The translations under genes were made by a program, and so were the position numbers. Under the pieces are notes generated by a model. It was given only the letters and a program-made list of their open reading frames with translations. It had not been told where the DNA came from and ran no database searches. This document shows positions 9,069 to 17,618 of a stretch of DNA of 64,000 bases, in pieces; position 1 is the stretch's first letter; every line of letters starts with the position of its first letter. The DNA is from Methylocystaceae bacterium. Lineage in GTDB: Bacteria; Pseudomonadota; Alphaproteobacteria; Rhodospirillales; Terasakiellaceae. The stretch lies in contig JABXIG010000003.1 in assembly GCA_013373205.1 (NCBI GenBank), positions 682,001 to 746,000 on the forward strand, read 5' to 3'.

Positions 9069-11132
9069 TTAATTATTCCCTCCGAGGGCATTTAGCAAGC
9101 CGCCAATTGGATTGCTTGATTTTTCCTGCTTTTTCTCTGTGCTGCCAGATGAAGATTCCTTGGCTGCAGATTTTTTACCCAGTGCGGTGTCACAAGGGGA
9201 ACTATCGGACATAACTTTGTCAGCTAATCCACTAATCAGTAAGGAAACGCCACCGGTTGCGATCGCTGCACCAACACCCATGGCAGCTTTGGCCGTGCCC
9301 ATGGCATCAATGCCCACACCAGGGGAGGAAAGCGGACCTGTTAAACGGACCATGCCAGCCAGACCACCTGCGTTAATGCCCAAATCTGCGGCATCTCCAC
9401 GTGGTTCGGGTTTAATTCCAATGTTCAGTGTTTCTTTTGCCAGATTGATGACGCCGGAACTTGTCACATTCATTTTATCAGTTTGAACGGCAATGTTTTT
9501 ATCGTAATCAGCAACACCATTTTCGAAGTTCAGGTTCACGACCATACAGGCCAGTGGTGTGAATTTCTCTTTTTTGGCAAAGGGGTTCAGGGCACCTGTC
9601 AATTCTGAAACCAGATCGCCACCGGCCAGATTGATGTATTTTGAATTGATTTTACCTTCACCGACATTCAACAGGGTTTGTCCATTCAGAGATGCCATCA
9701 GTTCTGCAACGGATTTACCACTAGCTTTCAGTTTGATGACGCTTTGGGTTTTTGCTCCGTCAATCAGGTCGGTAATGCCATTGTCTTTTAAGCTTTTACC
9801 CAGACCCAAATCTTTCCCCACAAGATTAATGTCAAGCTTTGCAGGCAGACGGCTACCGTCAAAATTGATATGGCCATTAAAGTTACCGTCGCCCATGCCA
9901 AACCCGTGTTTACCCGTCATTTTTCCGCCTTTCAGCGAGATGACATCCGATACATTGGTCAAGGCAAAATCGCCCAGAATAAAGTCTTTGGCTTTATAGG
10001 ATATATCCGCATTAACTGCTTTTAAGCCATCAACAGGCAAGGGGTCTGACGGGAAGATTTTATCAGACTTTTTGGCTTCTTCCTTCACCGGCTCAGCAGA
10101 AGCTTCTGTTTCTTCACTTTGTGGCAAAACTTCTTTTAGGGATAGACGGTTGGATGCCAAATCGATCTTAATATAAGGCGTTTTGTTTGCAAGGCTGACC
10201 ATTACATCGCCACTTACGTCACTTTGACCGATTTTAATATTCAAACCTGCAAGTTTATAGCTGTCTTGACCATCAGAAACAGTGCCGGTCATTTCAAATG
10301 GGCCAACCTTGCCAACTTTAGCCCCACCAAGTTCTGCAAGTTTGGCAATGTTTTCACTTTTGGCAGAAAGGGCAAGGTTCAGGCCTTTACCCGACATAGG
10401 TTCATTAATATTGCCAGTGACCTTGGCGGTTGTGCCCGCGGCTTCAAGCGTCAAATCCACATCAATGGCTTCACCCAGCATCAAGGCTTCTGGTGTGCCA
10501 AGTACACCCGTAAGCGAGACAATATGATCGTTGAAGGCACCTTTAAAGGTCAGGTTAAGCGGATCACCAATGTCATCGGCAGTGGCAATCATTTGGTCAA
10601 TGACGACGGAGGTTTGTTCGCCTTTTTGACCATCTTTATAAATGAATTTAGCTTTTTCGATTCGAATGGCATTGACGGCCGGGAGGGTTGGACTTCCGGC
10701 ATTGTCCACTGCTTCTTCCTTAACCGGGGCACCATCAGTTCCCATAACCCAGTTGCCTTTACCGTTTTTGTCAGTTTCAAGCAGGATTTCCGGTTTGATC
10801 AGAATGATTTCAGAGATATGAATTTCCCCAAACAGCAAGGGCAGAAGCTGCATTTCTGCGGCGAAACTGTCGACCTTGACCATATAGGGACTGGAGCCCC
10901 ACTTGGCATTTGTCAGGCTCACCCCGTCTACACGGACTTTGGGGGATAGCGAGATATTCAGATCGAGGTCACCTTCAATTACCAGGTCGCGGCCCGTAGC
11001 GGCTTTGGCCTGGGCTGCAATTTCACCTTTGTACTGGTTGAAATCCATCGAGCTTAAAATGGCAACACCGGCGACCACAAGGCCTGCGATGACGACGACG
11101 ACACCGCCGATTATGAGTTTCATACGTCTCAT
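9069..11132 (-). CDS. AsmA-family inner-membrane protein
   Basis: A 687-residue protein with one N-terminal membrane anchor (about residues 5-28, KLIIGGVVVVIAGLVVAGVA), then a large periplasmic region in the AsmA pattern: SSMDFNQYKGEIAAQAKAAT after the anchor, RVDGVSLTNAKWG, and the C-terminal AsmA block around 500-600. A low-complexity Ser/Lys/Gly tail follows. AsmA-type proteins belong to the bridge-like lipid transfer superfamily and affect outer-membrane lipid balance. The start has a strong GGAGGAA and lies three bases after the HAD gene stop, so the two are co-translated. Confidence 0.87.
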   Translation of the reverse strand: MRRMKLIIGGVVVVIAGLVVAGVAILSSMDFNQYKGEIAAQAKAATGRDLVIEGDLDLNISLSPKVRVDGVSLTNAKWGSSPYMVKVDSFAAEMQLLPLLFGEIHISEIILIKPEILLETDKNGKGNWVMGTDGAPVKEEAVDNAGSPTLPAVNAIRIEKAKFIYKDGQKGEQTSVVIDQMIATADDIGDPLNLTFKGAFNDHIVSLTGVLGTPEALMLGEAIDVDLTLEAAGTTAKVTGNINEPMSGKGLNLALSAKSENIAKLAELGGAKVGKVGPFEMTGTVSDGQDSYKLAGLNIKIGQSDVSGDVMVSLANKTPYIKIDLASNRLSLKEVLPQSEETEASAEPVKEEAKKSDKIFPSDPLPVDGLKAVNADISYKAKDFILGDFALTNVSDVISLKGGKMTGKHGFGMGDGNFNGHINFDGSRLPAKLDINLVGKDLGLGKSLKDNGITDLIDGAKTQSVIKLKASGKSVAELMASLNGQTLLNVGEGKINSKYINLAGGDLVSELTGALNPFAKKEKFTPLACMVVNLNFENGVADYDKNIAVQTDKMNVTSSGVINLAKETLNIGIKPEPRGDAADLGINAGGLAGMVRLTGPLSSPGVGIDAMGTAKAAMGVGAAIATGGVSLLISGLADKVMSDSSPCDTALGKKSAAKESSSGSTEKKQEKSSNPIGGLLNALGGNN

Positions 11133-11135
11133 TAA

Positions 11136-11816
11136 CTATTCCTCCATTGCTTTATATACGGCCTCTGCGAGTTCAGAGTATTCATGGACGACTGATTTCG
11201 CCCCTGCTGCCAAAAGTTCATCTGCATCATGATAACCCCATGATACACCAATTGATTTTACATTTGCGTTACAAGCCATATGAATATCATATGTCGTATC
11301 GCCAATAACGATTGCATTGTGCGCGTCTACACCCGTTTCGGCTAGTGCTTTTTCAACCATTTCCGGATGAGGCTTGCCCCTCGCGCGGCAGGCGGTCTGC
11401 AAGGTTGAAAACCTTTTTTCCAGATTATGGGTTTCTAAGGTTGGTATCAATCCGCGCATAGCTTTGCCTGTCGCAACACCCAGTAACCATCCGTCACCTT
11501 CAAGTTTATCCAACGCTTCTAGCACACCGGGGAAGAGGGGTTCTTCAACATCCTCTGCCCGGCGCATGATACGAAAATGGTTTCGATAACATTCTGCCAT
11601 GTCATTGTAGGTTGATTGTGCTTGTCCTTCAAATAGTTTTGCCATCGCGATTTCAAGCGGTAATCCGACGATCCGGCGTATCGAGTCGCGCTGTAACTTA
11701 TCGATTCCATAGGTTTTACAGGTTAAGTCCATGGCCTTGATGATAGAATATTGGCTATCAACCAGAGTTCCGTCACAGTCGAAAATCGCCAGTTGTAAAG
11801 GGCTCTCGCGGGTCAA
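11136..11816 (-). CDS. HAD-superfamily phosphatase (phosphoglycolate phosphatase-like)
   Basis: A 226-residue HAD-IA hydrolase. Motif I is FDCDGT, with nucleophile Asp13 and acid/base Asp15. The cap domain covers about 20-90, motif II is VATGKA, and motif IV is GDTTYDIHMA. The substrate cannot be told from sequence; Gph/PPase-like enzymes are the closest in pattern. The start codon is probably TTG at 11816, preceded by GGAG eight bases upstream. This is the first gene of a probable operon with asmA, ATP12 and the 7TM gene. Confidence 0.85.
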   Translation of the reverse strand: MTRESPLQLAIFDCDGTLVDSQYSIIKAMDLTCKTYGIDKLQRDSIRRIVGLPLEIAMAKLFEGQAQSTYNDMAECYRNHFRIMRRAEDVEEPLFPGVLEALDKLEGDGWLLGVATGKAMRGLIPTLETHNLEKRFSTLQTACRARGKPHPEMVEKALAETGVDAHNAIVIGDTTYDIHMACNANVKSIGVSWGYHDADELLAAGAKSVVHEYSELAEAVYKAMEE

Positions 11817-11912
11817 AGGGGGCTCCGTTTATATAAAATATTAAAATAACAAATATTTAGCTTGCACTCATCGGCGTGCCACACAATCATTTTGGTTATC
11901 TGAATTTCTAAG

Positions 11913-12002
11913 ATGCTTCTACAAATGTAGAAAGTTTGCAAGATATAAGGCAAACTTTTAGAAAAACAAAAGGTGTTGAAAATACATTCTATCTAGAAGC
12001 AT
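11913..12002 (+). promoter_or_regulatory. Nested inverted repeats in the leader of the first ompA-type gene
   Basis: Three pairings are visible in the 281-base gap before the gene at 12098. TTCTACA pairs with TGTAGAA (11917-11932). AAAGTTTGC pairs with GCAAACTTT around a 10-base loop (11931-11958). ATGCTTCTA (11913-11921) pairs with TAGAAGCAT (11994-12002). The first and third compete for the same TTCTA bases, so they are mutually exclusive if the region is transcribed. Alternatively they are binding sites in the promoter. No -35/-10 pair is clear enough to decide. Confidence 0.45.
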
Positions 12003-12097
12003 AGGGATTTTGAAAGGGTCGGGCGAGGGAACTTAACGTTCGTTTATTCCTTTCAGTTTGAGCGAATGGCATAATTTAAAGTCTAGGAGGCTAGTAT

Positions 12098-12910
12098 ATG
12101 AAATTTTTAAAAACAGCAGTTGCATTGAGTGCGTTACCACTTTTGGCCGCTTGTGCAGCAAATTGGGATGTGGATGGTGCCAAGATGGCCCAAAATGACG
12201 GCAGCGCTTTCCAAAAAGAACTGCAAAGCGAATATGCTCGTCTGGCTGGTCTGGAGCGTGATGAAGGCGACTGGGCTGATGCACGTTTGTTTGTGAACAA
12301 GGCGCTGGCCACGACTAAAGGCGAAATTGACCCGCAAATGGTTTCTGAGCGTAGCATTCCAGAAGACAAAGTTGCTGAAATGTCAGCGGCTCGTGAAAAG
12401 CTGATGGCTGCTTTTGCTGCTGGCGGTAAAGAAGCGACACCAAATGCAGCTGCCCGTGCGCAAGCTGGTTTTGATTGCTGGATGCAGGAACAGGAAGAAA
12501 ACTTCCAACCTGACGATATTGAAGCTTGTAAAAAGTACTTCATGGCTGGCCTGAACGATATGGGTGCTAAACCGGTGGCACCAAAAATGGATGACATTGT
12601 TGTCTATTTTGACTTCAACAGCGCTGATCTGACGGACGAAGCTAAAGGCTTGTTGGTTAAAGCCTCTATGATGGGGCGTGGTGCGGACGCGTTGATGGTT
12701 GATGGTCACACAGATACTAAAGGTGATGCAGCCTACAATGAAGCTTTGGCGCTTTCTCGTGCGCAAGCAGTTTCTGAATTCCTCAAAGCACATGGCATTG
12801 CTGCGAAATCTATTCGCGTTGGTGCAAGCGGTGAGAAAGTGAACGCTGTGACAACTGGTGATGGTGTGGAAGAAGCACGTAACCGCCGTGTGACGGTTAA
12901 GTTCAAATAA
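12098..12910 (+). CDS. OmpA-family peptidoglycan-associated lipoprotein
   Basis: A 270-residue lipoprotein. The signal peptide ends in lipobox LLAAC (Cys19). A helical region follows, with a conserved-looking pair of cysteines in AGFDCWMQEQEENF and EACKKYF, then an OmpA C-terminal domain from about 160. That domain contains VDGHTDTKGDAAYNEAL and ends EARNRRVTVKFK, the peptidoglycan-binding pattern. It should sit in the outer membrane, facing the periplasm, and hold the envelope together. It is a paralogue of the protein at 16472..17362. The start has CTAGGAGG nine bases upstream. It is monocistronic, with a terminator at 12941. Confidence 0.9.
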   Translation: MKFLKTAVALSALPLLAACAANWDVDGAKMAQNDGSAFQKELQSEYARLAGLERDEGDWADARLFVNKALATTKGEIDPQMVSERSIPEDKVAEMSAAREKLMAAFAAGGKEATPNAAARAQAGFDCWMQEQEENFQPDDIEACKKYFMAGLNDMGAKPVAPKMDDIVVYFDFNSADLTDEAKGLLVKASMMGRGADALMVDGHTDTKGDAAYNEALALSRAQAVSEFLKAHGIAAKSIRVGASGEKVNAVTTGDGVEEARNRRVTVKFK

Positions 12911-12940
12911 GGTACGTCATTATCTTATAAAGACAAGAAG

Positions 12941-12973
12941 GGGCGATGCAGTGTTTTGCATCGCCCTTTTTTC
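12941..12973 (+). terminator. Rho-independent terminator of the ompA-type gene
   Basis: GGGCGATGCA pairs perfectly with TGCATCGCCC around a six-base loop and is followed by TTTTTTCTTTT. It sits 30 bases after the stop and directly before the convergent lipB stop. Confidence 0.9.
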
Positions 12974-12975
12974 TT

Positions 12976-13653
12976 TTATAAAATGTCCTGATCCTCTTCG
13001 AAGATTGCATCAAAACAGGTCATTAACAGGCTGTCGACTTCCTGCATGGTGATCCAGATGCCCAAATCTTGCAGGCTGGTCACACCATGTTCTGAAATGC
13101 CACAAGGGACGATTCCACCAAAATGGGACAGGTCCGGTTCTACATTCAAGGATATCCCGTGGAATGTGACCCATTTGCGCACACGAACACCAATCGCTCC
13201 GATCTTATCTTCCTGCCCCATACCGCGGTCAACCCAGATTCCAACACGACCTTCGCGGCGTTCCCCGGTGATGTTAAACGTGGCAAGGGTTTGAATGACC
13301 CATTCTTCAAGGTTGTGAACAAATTTGCGTATATCGCGCCCGCGTTTGGCCAGATCCAACATGACATACGCAATGCGTTGTCCGGGGCCATGATATGTAT
13401 ATTGTCCTCCCCGACCCGCTTCATAAACCGGGAACCGTTCAGGGTCGATCAGGTCTTTTGGGTCAGCACTTGTGCCAGCAGTGTAAAGAGGCGGGTGTTC
13501 CAAGAGCCAGATACATTCTTTTGCAGTTCCAGCACGTATATCGCTAACGCGTTGTTCCATAAAGGAAAGTGCGTCTTTATACGGAATTTCATCATCGCTG
13601 AAACGCCACTCAATGTCATTTCTTATCAAAGATGTAAAATTTTTATCATTCAT
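12976..13653 (-). CDS. lipB: Lipoyl(octanoyl) transferase
   Basis: A 225-residue LipB. The family motif [12 protein letters not shown], the Lys in DKIGAIGVR and the nucleophile Cys in GIVPCGI are all present. It moves octanoate from acyl carrier protein to lipoyl domains of keto-acid dehydrogenases and the glycine cleavage system, in the cytosol. The open frame extends 15 codons upstream, but MNDKNFTSL is the better start because the family begins just before the conserved core and the extension adds nothing. No lipA is adjacent. Confidence 0.93.
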   Translation of the reverse strand: MNDKNFTSLIRNDIEWRFSDDEIPYKDALSFMEQRVSDIRAGTAKECIWLLEHPPLYTAGTSADPKDLIDPERFPVYEAGRGGQYTYHGPGQRIAYVMLDLAKRGRDIRKFVHNLEEWVIQTLATFNITGERREGRVGIWVDRGMGQEDKIGAIGVRVRKWVTFHGISLNVEPDLSHFGGIVPCGISEHGVTSLQDLGIWITMQEVDSLLMTCFDAIFEEDQDIL

Positions 13654-13757
13654 GTCTTGATCTATTTGAAGAGTTTGTTTATACCCACGCCCACACAAGA
13701 TGGTTTACGGTTTGAAACCTCATACACCGTTCAAACATCTTTTGCCACAAATTCTAA

Positions 13758-13844
13758 GCGGTCGTGGCGGAATTGGTAGACGCGCAACGTTGAGGTCGTT
13801 GTTCTTTAACCGGAGTGGAAGTTCGAGTCTTCTCGACCGCACCA
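13758..13844 (+). tRNA. tRNA-Leu(GAG)
   Basis: An 87-base tRNA with acceptor stem GCGGTCG pairing CGACCGC, a D-arm with GGTAGACGCG, anticodon stem CAACG/CGTTG around loop TTGAGGT (anticodon GAG), a long variable arm typical of leucine tRNA, T-loop GTTCGAGTC, and an encoded CCA end. It reads CUC and CUU leucine codons. No integrase or attachment-site repeat was seen next to it. Confidence 0.96.
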
Positions 13845-13848
13845 TAAA

Positions 13849-13880
13849 AAAACCTGCTTCTTTTGGACGCGGGTTTTTTT
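13849..13880 (+). terminator. Terminator after tRNA-Leu
   Basis: AAACCTGC pairs with GCGGGTTT (one mismatch) around an 11-base loop and ends in seven T residues. It begins five bases after the tRNA CCA end. Confidence 0.75.
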
Positions 13881-14034
13881 ATTGTTTGATAATAAATTCA
13901 ATCAACCATAAGTCATACGCCGTTTGAACATTTCGGGTTGAGGGTATCTTTCATTATTCGTTTATCTGTTTCTGAAGTGGTGTTTTTAATTGCAGAAACA
14001 TAAATTTTTGCGCTTTTTTCTACCATTTGGCGTT

Positions 14035-14054
14035 TTTAAGTATCATTACTTAAA
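14035..14054. promoter_or_regulatory. Palindrome upstream of the PAS chemoreceptor gene
   Basis: TTTAAGTA-TCAT-TACTTAAA is an 8-base inverted repeat about 95 bases upstream of the GTG start at 14148. It lies in the otherwise featureless, A/T-rich 267-base gap after the tRNA terminator. It may be an operator; no T-run follows, so it is not a terminator. Confidence 0.35.
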
Positions 14055-14147
14055 CTTTAGATTTTTGATGTTTGTTTTGTAGAATTGTGTAAATCTACCT
14101 GTGAGGTGAAAAATAACAACAACTGTACATTATAAATGGAGAGACAA

Positions 14148-15674
14148 GTGTCATTTTTTTCAGGATTAGGCAATGCGAATGGAAGAGCATCTTCAGAGAT
14201 GCGTTTTATTTTAGATGCGTTAGATAAATCTCAGGCGAGTATTGAGTTTAAAATGGATGGCACGATTATCACCGCAAATGATAATTTCTTGCGGGCTATG
14301 GGATATGAACTCAGTGAAGTTAAAGGCAAGCATCACAGCATGTTTGTTGATCCTGAATATGCACAGAGCCAAGAATACAAAGATTTTTGGCGTAGATTAA
14401 GGGCAGGCGAATATCAGGCGGCGGAGTTTAAACGGTTTGGCAAGGGCAGAAAGGAAGTCTGGATTGAGGCTTCTTATAATCCTGTCCTAAACAGTAACGG
14501 TGAACCTTTTAAAGTTATTAAATATGCCACAGATGTTACGGATAAAGTGAAGAAGAATGCCGAGTTTGAAAGCATGGTGGAGGCAATCAACCGGTCACAG
14601 GCTGTTATTCATTTTGAACTGGATGGCACAATTGTTGATGCAAATGAAAACTTTTTATCTGTTATGGGCTACAGACTGGAAGAAATTAAAGGAAAGCATC
14701 ACAGTATATTTGTGGAACCTGATTTTGCCACCAGTTCAGAATACCAAGAGTTTTGGAAAACTTTAAACCGTGGTGAATATCAAGCGGCACAATTTAAACG
14801 ACTGGGTAAAGGGGGGAAGGAAGTCTGGATTGAGGCCTCTTACAATCCGATCCTGGACGCGGATGGAAAGCCGTTTAAAGTCACCAAATTTGCAAGTGAC
14901 CTTACGCCGCGAAAAGAAGAAAATGCACGTTTAGCTGATGAATTTGAAATAAATGTGCAGTCTTTGGTTCATGTTGTGGCTTCATCTGCAACTCAGATGC
15001 ATGGGGTGTCACAAACCATGGCAGCAGCGTCAGAAGAAACCAGCAACCAGGCAAATACGGTGGCAAGTGCAACGGAGCAATTATCTGCGTCTGTTAATGA
15101 AATCTCCAGCCAGGTGACGAATTCTGTTTACATTGTTAGTGAAGCTGTAGAAGAAGCACGAAAATCTGAAGAACTTGTGTCGAATTTAGTTGAGGCTGCG
15201 GCAAAGATTGGTGAAGTGACATCTTTAATTTCGGGGATTGCGGAACAAACGAATCTTCTAGCTTTGAATGCAACAATTGAAGCAGCCCGTGCGGGCGAAG
15301 CGGGCAAGGGGTTTGCTGTTGTTGCAAGCGAAGTGAAAAATCTGGCTCAACAGACAGCAAAAGCAACAGAAGAAATTACAATACAAATTGACGATATTCA
15401 GAAAGTGAGTGGGACAACCGCTGAAGCTATTCGTAATATTACCGACGTGATTGCCAAAGTCAGTGAAATCAGCACCATGATCTCTGGCGCTGTTGAGGAA
15501 CAATCGGCGGCAACGGATGAGGTGTCTTCAAATATCACGGGTGTCCAAACCGCTGCCAATGAAACAGGTGAATCTGCAACAAGCATGCTTGAGGTTTCCA
15601 ATGAATTGTCTTCACGGTCTGAAGAGCTTCAGATGCAGGTGACAAACTTCCTGGAAAATGTCAGGGCTATGTAA
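14148..15674 (+). CDS. Soluble chemoreceptor with two tandem PAS domains
   Basis: A 508-residue cytoplasmic methyl-accepting protein without membrane segments. Two PAS/PAC domains (about 24-125 and 146-247) are close copies: both contain GKHHS, GEYQAA, FKR, GKG and [11 protein letters not shown]. The signalling domain (about 270-508) has the hairpin tip [19 protein letters not shown] domains of this type sense redox, oxygen or small ligands; no FAD or haem contact can be assigned from sequence alone. The GTG at 14148, preceded by GGAGAG at four bases, is a better start than the ATG at 14136, which has no ribosome binding site and whose own bases overlap the GGAGAG. It is separate from any che genes in the window. 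Confidence 0.9.
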   Translation: MSFFSGLGNANGRASSEMRFILDALDKSQASIEFKMDGTIITANDNFLRAMGYELSEVKGKHHSMFVDPEYAQSQEYKDFWRRLRAGEYQAAEFKRFGKGRKEVWIEASYNPVLNSNGEPFKVIKYATDVTDKVKKNAEFESMVEAINRSQAVIHFELDGTIVDANENFLSVMGYRLEEIKGKHHSIFVEPDFATSSEYQEFWKTLNRGEYQAAQFKRLGKGGKEVWIEASYNPILDADGKPFKVTKFASDLTPRKEENARLADEFEINVQSLVHVVASSATQMHGVSQTMAAASEETSNQANTVASATEQLSASVNEISSQVTNSVYIVSEAVEEARKSEELVSNLVEAAAKIGEVTSLISGIAEQTNLLALNATIEAARAGEAGKGFAVVASEVKNLAQQTAKATEEITIQIDDIQKVSGTTAEAIRNITDVIAKVSEISTMISGAVEEQSAATDEVSSNITGVQTAANETGESATSMLEVSNELSSRSEELQMQVTNFLENVRAM

Positions 15675-15768
15675 ATTCATTCAATTCTAAATTGGCAAGT
15701 TCAGAAAAAAATGATATGTAGGGTCCCCATATCCCATCAGAGAAATTAGGTCAGGAAAGGATGTACAT

Positions 15769-16392
15769 ATGTTTAAACACATTTTCTGTGTCGTGACACT
15801 TTTTGCCGTTTCTGTTGTGATGGGACATCCGGCCGAGGCTGGGGCGAAGAAGACCTATTTGCCGACTTTGCCATATGAAAGCTACTTTGCGAAATATCGC
15901 GGTGATCGTGCCGTGCTTAAATTCAATGATTTTTCCGGTAAAATTAAAGCTCAACGTATTAAAAAGCTGTTGCGCTCAGGTCCTGTATTAGGGGACCGGG
16001 TCTTGTTAGATAACAATCTGGCGGTTTATTTTCCGGAAGGCTATATCGTATCCAGCACTTTGCGACTGGATGCGTTTCGACCGAAAAATGGTGTTACTGC
16101 AAAGCGTATAAAATCATCACATGATTTGGAAGAAAATCCTGATTATCAACTCGTTGAACAGATGGATCAGCATTTGGGCAAGGTCTGCGCTGAAATTAAC
16201 TTACCAAACCAAATCAAAGCGCGACTTCGTAAATCACCGGATGGGATTCTGTCCTTGGTGAAACATACCCCGGGACGGTTTGACCGACTGGTGGGGACGC
16301 AAAGCCGAGCGTATGAAATTACAAGTGCGCTGAAACCTTCTTATCTATCGAAAGAACGTGAAGTTATTATTGCAGCCATGCGTTGTATTTAA
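15769..16392 (+). CDS. Hypothetical secreted protein
   Basis: A 207-residue protein with a clear signal peptide (MFKHIFCVVTLFAVSVVMG, cleavage after AEA near 25). The mature part is basic, with repeated Lys/Arg/Leu, and has two late cysteines (KVCAEIN and AMRCI at the C terminus) that could form a disulfide. I recognise no domain. The start follows AGGAAAGG by about seven bases. It lies between the PAS chemoreceptor and the second ompA-type gene, with a 79-base gap downstream, and appears to have its own promoter. Confidence 0.72.
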   Translation: MFKHIFCVVTLFAVSVVMGHPAEAGAKKTYLPTLPYESYFAKYRGDRAVLKFNDFSGKIKAQRIKKLLRSGPVLGDRVLLDNNLAVYFPEGYIVSSTLRLDAFRPKNGVTAKRIKSSHDLEENPDYQLVEQMDQHLGKVCAEINLPNQIKARLRKSPDGILSLVKHTPGRFDRLVGTQSRAYEITSALKPSYLSKEREVIIAAMRCI

Positions 16393-16441
16393 CTTAAATT
16401 GTGAAAAACTCTTGTCAGGACGACATTCTCTACATACCTTT

Positions 16442-16459
16442 TAATACAGTAATGTATTA
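16442..16459. promoter_or_regulatory. Palindrome just upstream of the second ompA-type gene
   Basis: TAATACA-GTAA-TGTATTA, a seven-base inverted repeat, ends 12 bases before the ATG at 16472. It could be an operator or a hairpin that covers the start of translation. It is not followed by a T-run at terminator distance. Confidence 0.4.
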
Positions 16460-16471
16460 GAAGGTTTTTTT

Positions 16472-17362
16472 ATGATGATTAAACGACTGACTTCGCCCCT
16501 TGCTGCTGTCATGTCGGCAACGATTTTAGCAGGTTGTGCTAACTTTCCAACGGCAATTCAGCATGGCGGTAACCCTTTCACGCAACCGTTTACTTATGAG
16601 GAAGCCCAAGGGCTCCAAGCCTCAGGTACGGACTTTAAAAGTGCTTTGATCAAAGAGTACCAGGCACTTGCAACCAAAGAAGGGGTTGTCTGGTCCGATT
16701 GGTTTGATTCGGACTTTTTTGCCAGAAAAGCGATTAAAATTTCTGAAGCAGACGGTATTATTGGTCCGGAAGATCCGGCAAACTGGCGCTTTACAACTGA
16801 GGAATTGACGCAATTTGCGGAGTCGCGCCAACAATTGCTTGCCGCACTGAATGAAGGTGTTGGTGACTTCCCGATGGAAGCTGCGAAAGCTCAAGCCAGT
16901 TTTGATTGCTGGGTGGAAGAAGAAGAAGAAGGCTGGCAAAATGACGAGATCGCAAAATGTAAAGATCAGTTTGCAGCGGCTTTGAAGGTTTTGCAGGGCG
17001 TGATTGCTGAAAAACCAACAGCTGAGCTGGATATGGCTAAACTGTATACGGTTTTCTTCGATTTTGATTCCGCAGAAATCACATCGGTTGGTCGTCTGGT
17101 TCTTCAGGCGCTTGTCGAAGATTGGGGCAAAGAAGCGGTGACTTTTGAACTGACAGGTCATACCGATTCAGCAGGGTCCAAGTCCTATAACGAAAAATTG
17201 TCACTTCGTCGTGCACAGGCTGTAAAAAGCTTTGTCGCTGGTATGAGTGTCGCAGAATCCAAAATGACAACGGCTGGTGTGGGTGAAACTTCATTGGCGG
17301 TACCGACTGCTGATGGTGTGCGTGAAGCCAAAAACCGTCGTGTGGTTATTGAAGTAAAATAA
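16472..17362 (+). CDS. OmpA-family lipoprotein, paralogue of 12098..12910
   Basis: A 296-residue lipoprotein with lipobox ILAGC (Cys22), an N-terminal helical region and an OmpA C-terminal domain from about 190 (TGHTDSAGSKSYNEKLS; end REAKNRRVVIEVK). The middle repeats the paired-cysteine segment of its paralogue: ASFDCWVEEEEEGW then AKCKDQF. Expected in the outer membrane, bound to peptidoglycan. AAGG lies seven bases before ATG 16472; an ATG three bases later is also possible. A strong terminator follows, so the gene is monocistronic. Confidence 0.9.
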   Translation: MMIKRLTSPLAAVMSATILAGCANFPTAIQHGGNPFTQPFTYEEAQGLQASGTDFKSALIKEYQALATKEGVVWSDWFDSDFFARKAIKISEADGIIGPEDPANWRFTTEELTQFAESRQQLLAALNEGVGDFPMEAAKAQASFDCWVEEEEEGWQNDEIAKCKDQFAAALKVLQGVIAEKPTAELDMAKLYTVFFDFDSAEITSVGRLVLQALVEDWGKEAVTFELTGHTDSAGSKSYNEKLSLRRAQAVKSFVAGMSVAESKMTTAGVGETSLAVPTADGVREAKNRRVVIEVK

Positions 17363-17385
17363 AAATAACTTCCAATAACTTTTTA

Positions 17386-17418
17386 AAGCCTCAAAGGTTC
17401 GCCTTTGGGGCTTTTTTT
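17386..17418 (+). terminator. Rho-independent terminator of the second ompA-type gene
   Basis: AAGCCTCAAAGG pairs with CCTTTGGGGCTT around loop TTCG (one mismatch) and runs into TTTTTTT. The following 200 bases up to the malic enzyme gene contain no other clear feature. Confidence 0.88.
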
Positions 17419-17618
17419 ATTGTGCTTTTTGTCGGGGAAGCTATTGTTGCACAAGGAAACGTCCTTCCTGTGAAATCGTAAATTACAAAAAACAGATGCG
17501 AAGTCACAGGAGTTTAATGCTTCAGGAGAGGGAAGTATTAAAACCCATAATGATGAAAATTCGAATCGCTGTCGAAATTTTGGGCCAATAAGCCCAGCCA
17601 AAACAAGGGGACGAGTGT

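Noticed and set aside
10224-10949. 241-codon plus-strand frame opposite the AsmA-type gene
   Set aside because: A shadow frame of a well-supported AsmA gene; Phe/Lys-rich composition typical of antisense frames.
13700-14147. Integration site at tRNA-Leu(GAG)
   Set aside because: No integrase gene and no direct repeat of the tRNA 3' end nearby; the downstream genes look core.
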